Below, in pieces: positions 32,966 through 37,134 of a stretch of 37,134 bases of DNA. The stretch is from DASWKG01 sp036396755 (GTDB lineage: Bacteria > Actinomycetota > UBA4738 > CALAEC01): the NCBI GenBank assembly GCA_036396755.1, contig DASWKG010000054.1, positions 1 to 37,134 on the forward strand, read 5' to 3'. The notes under the pieces are model-generated. The model was not told where the DNA came from, made no database searches, and worked only from the letters and a program-made list of their open reading frames with translations. Both the position numbers and the translations under genes were made by a program. Each line of letters begins with the position of its first letter. The stretch's first letter is position 1.

Positions 32966-34344
32966 GGGTTCGCGCGGGGGCAGCCGCCGCCATCCTGTTC
33001 GGGTCGCTTGGCGTCGGCGGCGCGCGCGTTGGGGGCGGCACGGCGCCGCGCGCGGCCGAGGAGGTGCTCCCCAACGTCCTGATCTTCGTGACCGACGACC
33101 AGCGCACCGGGACGATGGGGGTGATGCGGGAGACGCTCGATTGGTTCGACCGGCGCGGGGTGGAGTACCCGCGGGCGGTCGCCACCACCCCGGTCTGCTG
33201 TCCCTCGCGGGCCTCGATCATGACCGGCCGCTACACCCACAACCACGGCGTCGAGAACAATCACTCGCCGCAGACGCTCGACGAGCGGTCGACCGTCCAG
33301 CGCTACCTGCAGGAGGCCGGCTACCTCACCGCGATCACCGGGAAGATCTTCAACAACTGGCCGCTCCAGACGGAGCCGCGCTACTGGGACCGGTGGTCGG
33401 TCCAGACGCAGGGCTACGACTACACGAAGTTCAACATCGACGGCCGGGTCGAGCGCGTCGAGGAGTACACGACCGACTTCCTCGCCGAGCGCGCCCTCGA
33501 GTACCTCCGGTACTTCGAGCGGCGCGACGCGAGTCCCTGGTTCCTCTACGTGGCGCCGTACGCGCCGCACGGGCCCTTCAAGCCGGCCGATCGTCACCGG
33601 CGCGCTCGCGTCCCCGCCTGGACGTCGAACCCGGCCTATGAAGAGGCGGACCGTTCGGACAAGCCGCCGTTCGTCCAGTCCCAGCACGTCTCGGGGCTGC
33701 GGGTGCGGAAGAACCGCGAGGGGCAGCTGCGCACGCTCCTCGCCGTCGACGAGCTGGTCGCGACCGTGATGGAGCAGCTCGGCAAGGACGGCGAGCGCAA
33801 CGGGACGCTGGCGTTCTTCGTCTCCGACAACGGGTTCTTCTGGGGCGAGCACGGCGTCGGTGACAAGCGTCTCCCGTACCTGCAGGCGGTGAACGTGCCC
33901 TTCTACGCCCGGTGGCCCGACCGGCTGCCCTCGGGCGTCGCCGATGGCCGGCTGGCCGCGAACGTCGACATCACGCCGACGATCCTCGAGGCGGCCGGCC
34001 TCGTGCCCGATCCCGAGTTCCCGCTCGACGGTCGCTCACTGCTGGCTCCCGACGCGCGGGACCACATCCTGCTCGAGTACCCGTTCGATGAGGCGACCGA
34101 GGTCCCGCCCTGGGCCGCCTACCTCGACGAGCGGCGGCAGTACACCGAGTACTACGGGCTCGACGGCGAGGTGACCTACCGGGAGTTCTACGACCTCAAG
34201 GACGACCCCTGGCAGCTGCTGAACCTCCTGGGCGACGCCGATGAGGCGAACGACCCGTCGGAGACCGAGATCGCGAGGCTGTCGGTGACGCTGGCACGGG
34301 AGCGCCGCTGCGTCGGCACCGAGGGCGCCGACGCCTGCCCCTGA
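32953..34344 (+). CDS. Secreted type I sulfatase
   Basis: 463 residues. The signal segment (1-24, AAAAILFGSLGVGGA) precedes NVLIFVTDDQ (41-50), whose aspartates bind calcium. C82-C-P-S-R86 in VCCPSRASIMTGRY is the sulfatase signature; C82 must be converted to formylglycine by a separate enzyme not in this window. FVSDNGFFWGEHG supplies further metal ligands. It would release sulfate from an organic sulfate ester outside the cell. ATG 32953 lies 13 bases inside the RTX gene in another frame, suggesting translational coupling; no independent ribosome-binding site is clear. Substrate (glycan, aryl or choline sulfate) cannot be read from sequence. Confidence 0.92.
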   Translation: MRAVGVRAGAAAAILFGSLGVGGARVGGGTAPRAAEEVLPNVLIFVTDDQRTGTMGVMRETLDWFDRRGVEYPRAVATTPVCCPSRASIMTGRYTHNHGVENNHSPQTLDERSTVQRYLQEAGYLTAITGKIFNNWPLQTEPRYWDRWSVQTQGYDYTKFNIDGRVERVEEYTTDFLAERALEYLRYFERRDASPWFLYVAPYAPHGPFKPADRHRRARVPAWTSNPAYEEADRSDKPPFVQSQHVSGLRVRKNREGQLRTLLAVDELVATVMEQLGKDGERNGTLAFFVSDNGFFWGEHGVGDKRLPYLQAVNVPFYARWPDRLPSGVADGRLAANVDITPTILEAAGLVPDPEFPLDGRSLLAPDARDHILLEYPFDEATEVPPWAAYLDERRQYTEYYGLDGEVTYREFYDLKDDPWQLLNLLGDADEANDPSETEIARLSVTLARERRCVGTEGADACP

Positions 34345-34351
34345 CCGGCGG

Positions 34352-34357
34352 TAGGCT
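34352..34357 (+). promoter_or_regulatory. -10 element of the MCM large-subunit gene (leaderless)
   Basis: TAGGCT is six bases before GTG 34364, in the 19-base gap after the sulfatase stop. Confidence 0.45.
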
Positions 34358-34363
34358 CAACCG

Positions 34364-35950
34364 GTGACCGGCGACGAGCGCCGCCTGACGGACGCGGGGG
34401 TTGAGATCCGGGCTCTCTACGAGCCCCGCGACCTCGAGGGGTCCGACCCCGAGCGTGACCTCGGCCGCCCCGGCGAGCCCCCGTACACCCGGGGCATCTA
34501 CCCGTCGATGTACCGCGGGCGATTGTGGACGATGCGGCAGTACGCGGGCATGGGGACGGCCCGGGAGACGAACCGGAGGTTCCGCTATCTTCTCGAGCAC
34601 GGCCAGACGGGCCTGTCGGTCGCCTTCGACCTCCCGACGCAGATGGGGCTCGACTCCGACCATCCCCGGGCCGAGGGCGAGGTGGGCCGCACCGGGGTGG
34701 CCATCGACTCCGTCGAGGACATGGAGCGGCTCTTCGAGCAGATCCCGCTCGACCGGGTGACGACCTCGATGACGATCAACGCGACCGCCGCGATCCTGCT
34801 GCTGCTCTACGAGCTGGTGGCCGAGGAGCAGGGCGTGGCCGCGGACGAGCTCGGCGGAACCGTGCAGAACGACATCCTCAAGGAGTACGCGGCGCGCGGC
34901 ACCTACGTGTACCCGCCCGAGCCATCCATGCGACTCGTCACCGACCTCTTCGCGTACGCGAACGAACGGATCCCGAAGTGGAACACCATCTCGATCTCGG
35001 GCTACCACATGCGCGAGGCGGGCTCGACCGCCGTGCAGGAGATCGCGTTCACGCTCGCGAACGCCGTCTCCTACGTGCGCGCCGCGATCGACGCCGGTCT
35101 CGAGGTCGACGGGTTCGCGCCGCGGCTCTCGTTCTTCTTCGCCTGCCACATGAACTTCTTCGAGGAGGTCGCGAAGTTCCGGGCCGCACGGCGGATGTGG
35201 ACGCGGGTCATGACCGAGCGTTTCGGCGCGAAGGACCCGCGGTCGGCGATGCTCCGCTTCCACACCCAGACGGGGGGCGCCACGCTCACCGCGCAGCAGC
35301 CCGAGAACAACATCGTCCGCACCGCGCTCGAGGCGCTCGCCGCGGTGCTGGGCGGCACGCAATCGCTCCACACGAACTCCTACGACGAGGCGCTGTCGCT
35401 GCCGTCGGAGCGCGCCGCGAAGATCGCGCTCCGGACCCAGCAGGTGATCGGCTTCGAGTCGGGCGTCACCGACACCGCCGATCCGCTCGGGGGCTCCTAC
35501 TTCGTCGAGTCGCTGACGAACGAGATCGAGGCACGCGCCTGGGAGTACATGGAGAAGATCGACGGGATGGGCGGCTCGGTGGCGGCGATCGAGGCCGGGT
35601 GGATCCAGGACGAGATCCACGACGCGGCCTACAGGGTGCAGCAGGCGGTCGAGTCTGGCGAGCGCGTCGTGGTGGGCGTGAACCGCTTCGTGGAGGACGA
35701 GGGCGACGCCGTGGACATCGTGCGGGTCGACGAGGAGCAGGTGCGTGGCCAAGTCGAGCGGCTCGCGGAGCTCCGCCGGACGCGCGACAACGCGGCGGTC
35801 GAGCGCGCGCTCGCGTCGGTCGAGGAGACCGCCCACGGTACCGGCAACCTCCTGCACCCGATGCGGGACGCGCTCAAGGCCCGGGCCACCCTCGGCGAGG
35901 TCTCCGACGCCCTCCGACGCGTCTTCGGCGAGCACCACCCAACGCGATGA
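34364..35950 (+). CDS. Methylmalonyl-CoA mutase large (catalytic) subunit
   Basis: 528 residues: the TIM-barrel CoA-binding part only, without the cobalamin domain that fused enzymes carry. TRGIYPSMYRGRLWTMRQYAGMG (residues ~42-64) has the substrate-contacting Tyr of RQYAG. GLSVAFDLPTQMGLDSDHP, GTVQNDILKEY and ISISGYHMREAG are family hallmarks; the Arg of ARGTYVYPP fits methylmalonyl-CoA mutase. The required B12 subunit is the separate gene at 3626-4027. Product succinyl-CoA feeds SucCD and the TCA cycle. Related isobutyryl- or ethylmalonyl-CoA mutases share this fold, so substrate assignment is probable, not certain. GTG 34364 is preceded by TAGGCT. Confidence 0.9.
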   Translation: MTGDERRLTDAGVEIRALYEPRDLEGSDPERDLGRPGEPPYTRGIYPSMYRGRLWTMRQYAGMGTARETNRRFRYLLEHGQTGLSVAFDLPTQMGLDSDHPRAEGEVGRTGVAIDSVEDMERLFEQIPLDRVTTSMTINATAAILLLLYELVAEEQGVAADELGGTVQNDILKEYAARGTYVYPPEPSMRLVTDLFAYANERIPKWNTISISGYHMREAGSTAVQEIAFTLANAVSYVRAAIDAGLEVDGFAPRLSFFFACHMNFFEEVAKFRAARRMWTRVMTERFGAKDPRSAMLRFHTQTGGATLTAQQPENNIVRTALEALAAVLGGTQSLHTNSYDEALSLPSERAAKIALRTQQVIGFESGVTDTADPLGGSYFVESLTNEIEARAWEYMEKIDGMGGSVAAIEAGWIQDEIHDAAYRVQQAVESGERVVVGVNRFVEDEGDAVDIVRVDEEQVRGQVERLAELRRTRDNAAVERALASVEETAHGTGNLLHPMRDALKARATLGEVSDALRRVFGEHHPTR

Positions 35951-35954
35951 GGGC

Positions 35955-36365
35955 TCAGCGCGACCGGGTCGGGATGCCCTTCGCCCTCGTAAGCCGGCCG
36001 TCGACCGTCAGCAGCGTCAGGTCGTAGACGACTGCCGTCGCGGCGAGGAAGCGGTCGGCGGGGTCCGTGACATTTGCGTCAACCTCATCTGTGGCGAGTG
36101 CGACCTCGACGGTGATCTCCGCCTCTTGGAGAGGAAGTTTCCGGAGAGCTTCGCGAGTCCAGTCGAGGAAGGGAGCCGACAGCCGTATCCTCCTGCGCCG
36201 GGCCAGCGTCCCGACCTCCCAGACAGAGATCGGGGACAGCCAACAGTCGGCCCGTGATTCGTCGATCGATCGGCTCAGTCCACGGGGCAGCTCTTTGTTT
36301 CCGCCGAGGTGCCATAGCCAGACGTGCGTGTCCAAGAGGAACCCGCTCAACGAAGCGCTTCCCAT
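35955..36365 (-). CDS. PIN-domain ribonuclease toxin
   Basis: About 136 residues. VapC-like PIN domain with acidic residues D12 (FLLDTHVWLW), E50 (ISVWEVG), D101/D104 (TDPADRFLAA) and D122 (LTVDGRL), so the active site appears intact. The DTHVWLW opening is typical of the PIN group paired with Phd/YefM-type antitoxins. Start is uncertain: ATG 36365 overlaps the antitoxin by 19 bases, while TTG 36350 would give the common four-base TTGA overlap and begin MSGFLLDTH. It converges with the MCM gene, four bases between stops. Codon use is less GC-biased than in its neighbours. Confidence 0.87.
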   Translation of the reverse strand: MGSASLSGFLLDTHVWLWHLGGNKELPRGLSRSIDESRADCWLSPISVWEVGTLARRRRIRLSAPFLDWTREALRKLPLQEAEITVEVALATDEVDANVTDPADRFLAATAVVYDLTLLTVDGRLTRAKGIPTRSR

Positions 36366-36601
36366 TCCCCAGGATCTGCAATGGGACCGACGATATCGCC
36401 GAGAAACTCGATCGTCCCGGCCATGGATCCATAGCCGCTCTCCCGGGCGGGTTCCGGCGGAGGAGGGGGAAGCACCTGGGCCACGGGTTCGCCACGCCTG
36501 GTTACGATCAGCGGCCGGCCGGTGCGCCGCACTCGCTCCAGGGCGGCGAGGCAGGTCGCCTTGAACTTCGAGATGGCCATGGTTTCCGGCTTCTGTGTCA
36601 C
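36347..36601 (-). CDS. Phd/YefM-type antitoxin
   Basis: 84 residues from GTG 36601. MAISKFKATCLAALERVRRTGRPLIVTRRGEPVAQVLPP is the Phd/YefM DNA-binding dimer domain, followed by a proline-rich hinge and a toxin-binding tail (about 52-84). The GTG is preferred because TAATCT lies six bases upstream with TTGACC 17 bases before it, making a leaderless message; ATG 36580, which skips seven codons, is the alternative. It would neutralise the PIN toxin encoded downstream and repress this promoter. Confidence 0.87.
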   Translation of the reverse strand: MTQKPETMAISKFKATCLAALERVRRTGRPLIVTRRGEPVAQVLPPPPPEPARESGYGSMAGTIEFLGDIVGPIADPGEWEALR

Positions 36602-36607
36602 GAAGCC

Positions 36608-36636
36608 AGATTACTATGGTCAAAGACCATGGTCAA
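36608..36636 (-). promoter_or_regulatory. Toxin-antitoxin promoter with operator half-sites
   Basis: On the minus strand TTGACC (36636-36631) and TAATCT (36613-36608) are exactly 17 bases apart. Between and over them lie three copies of one half-site: ATGGTC (36616-36621), GACCAT (36625-36630) and ATGGTC (36629-36634), forming an inverted pair spaced by AAA and a perfect palindrome GACCATGGTC. This fits cooperative autorepression by the antitoxin. The start GTG is six bases past the -10. Confidence 0.65.
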
Positions 36637-36687
36637 TAGTGAAACGGGCGACTCGTCGCTAGCGGTGAGGTGGCCAACTCACATCGG

Positions 36688-36693
36688 TATGCT
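36688..36693 (+). promoter_or_regulatory. -10 element, leaderless start of the npdG-like gene
   Basis: TATGCT is seven bases before ATG 36701. The earlier in-frame ATG (36689) lies inside this box, so it is unlikely to be the start. Confidence 0.45.
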
Positions 36694-36700
36694 CCCAGAC

Positions 36701-37134
36701 ATGACCATCGCGATCGTGGGCGGGACGGGGCACGAGGGATTCGGGCTGGTCCTCCAACTGGCGAAGGTGGGGGAGCGCGTGGTGATCGGCTCCCGGTCCG
36801 AGGAGCGGGCCGTGGCTTCCGCCGAGAAGGCCCGGCAGATCCTCGGGGCCGACGCCGCCGTCGAGGGTGCGGAGAATGCCGCCGCGGTCGCCGCCGCGGC
36901 CGAGGTCGTCCTCGTCACCGTGCCGTTCGCGGGCCAGGCCGAGATCTACAGGAGCATCCACGACGCGGTCCACGAGGGCGTCGTCGTCTGCGACACGACC
37001 ACGCCGCTCGCGACCGCCGTTGGGGGCCGGCCCTGGCAGGTGCTCCGTCCCTGGCAGGGGTCGGCGGCCGAGCAGGCGAAGGAGATCCTGCCGAAGGGGA
37101 CCCGGCTCGTGGCCGGGTTCCACACCGTGAGCTC
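36701..37134 (+). CDS. npdG: NADPH:coenzyme F420 oxidoreductase, N-terminal part
   Basis: 144 residues visible; the frame runs off the right edge. MTIAIVGGTGHEGFGLVLQL is a Rossmann nucleotide-binding start, followed by RVVIGSRSEERA, where Ser-Arg suits the 2'-phosphate of NADP. VVLVTVPFAGQAE, VCDTTTPL and GSAAEQAKEILPKG ... AGFHTVS are characteristic of F420H2:NADP oxidoreductases (NPDGR family). It moves hydride between F420 and NADP in organisms that make this deazaflavin. About 70-90 residues should be missing at the C-terminus. It is divergent from the second toxin-antitoxin pair. Confidence 0.85.
   Translation, partial: MTIAIVGGTGHEGFGLVLQLAKVGERVVIGSRSEERAVASAEKARQILGADAAVEGAENAAAVAAAAEVVLVTVPFAGQAEIYRSIHDAVHEGVVVCDTTTPLATAVGGRPWQVLRPWQGSAAEQAKEILPKGTRLVAGFHTVS

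Noticed and set aside
34364..35950. MCM gene truncated because it lacks the cobalamin domain
   Set aside because: Split mutases are a known architecture and the separate B12 subunit is present at 3626-4027.

Overview
The window is very GC-rich DNA (strong G/C third-position bias, many GTG starts, genes packed with 1-4 base overlaps) from what looks like an uncultured, probably deep-branching actinomycete (Actinomycetota). The best taxonomic evidence is gene order: a PcrA/UvrD1 helicase, then sucC-sucD, a polytopic membrane protein in the PerM position, then purN-purH, which matches the uvrD1-sucCD-perM-purNH neighbourhood of mycobacteria and relatives. A likely F420H2:NADP oxidoreductase at the right edge, an AapJQMP-type transporter and many apparently leaderless genes fit the same phylum. 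I cannot assign a genus.

Layout. 1-3600: start of a secreted protein (minus), pcrA, a Rieske-like membrane protein that has lost its cluster ligands, a STAS-domain protein and a tiny membrane protein. 3626-7480: cobalamin-binding small subunit of methylmalonyl-CoA mutase (MCM), sucC, sucD and a PerM-like membrane protein as one overlapping operon. 7477-8623: two membrane proteins on the minus strand, one with a zinc-finger head. 8706-10855: purN-purH. 10864-11973: a secreted family-5-like glycoside hydrolase whose parts appear in circularly permuted order. 12159-19065: an amino-acid ABC transporter (aapJQMP) running into folD, a vapBC toxin-antitoxin pair and a methylenetetrahydrofolate reductase. 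19062-27856: CBS-domain protein and citrate synthase, two NAD-type isocitrate dehydrogenase paralogues, two secreted peptidase-like proteins, malate dehydrogenase, a Cys-rich mini-protein and a cupredoxin-FN3 protein. 27898-31157: sdhCDAB (minus). 31247-34344: RTX-type calcium-repeat protein overlapped by a secreted sulfatase. 34364-37134: MCM large subunit, a second PIN toxin with a Phd-type antitoxin, and a truncated npdG-like gene.

How the genes work together. Much of the window is one metabolic theme: citrate synthase, isocitrate dehydrogenase, succinyl-CoA synthetase, succinate dehydrogenase and malate dehydrogenase are all here (aconitase, the 2-oxoglutarate step and fumarase are not). 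MCM would feed propionate-derived carbon in as succinyl-CoA. A second theme is one-carbon/purine metabolism (purN, purH, folD, MTHFR). The accessory layer is secreted proteins (glycosidase, M14 carboxypeptidase, zincin-like protein, cupredoxin, RTX protein, sulfatase) and two toxin-antitoxin pairs wedged between housekeeping genes.

The most unusual items are the circularly permuted glycoside hydrolase, the Rieske-like and zincin-like proteins lacking key ligands, a vapBC pair overlapping MTHFR by its last codon, three convergent gene pairs whose stop codons share one CTAG, and a recurrent leaderless-promoter arrangement. No tRNA, rRNA, insertion sequence or CRISPR array was seen, and no stretch over 300 bases lacks a gene; the longest gap is 185 bases (11974-12158).
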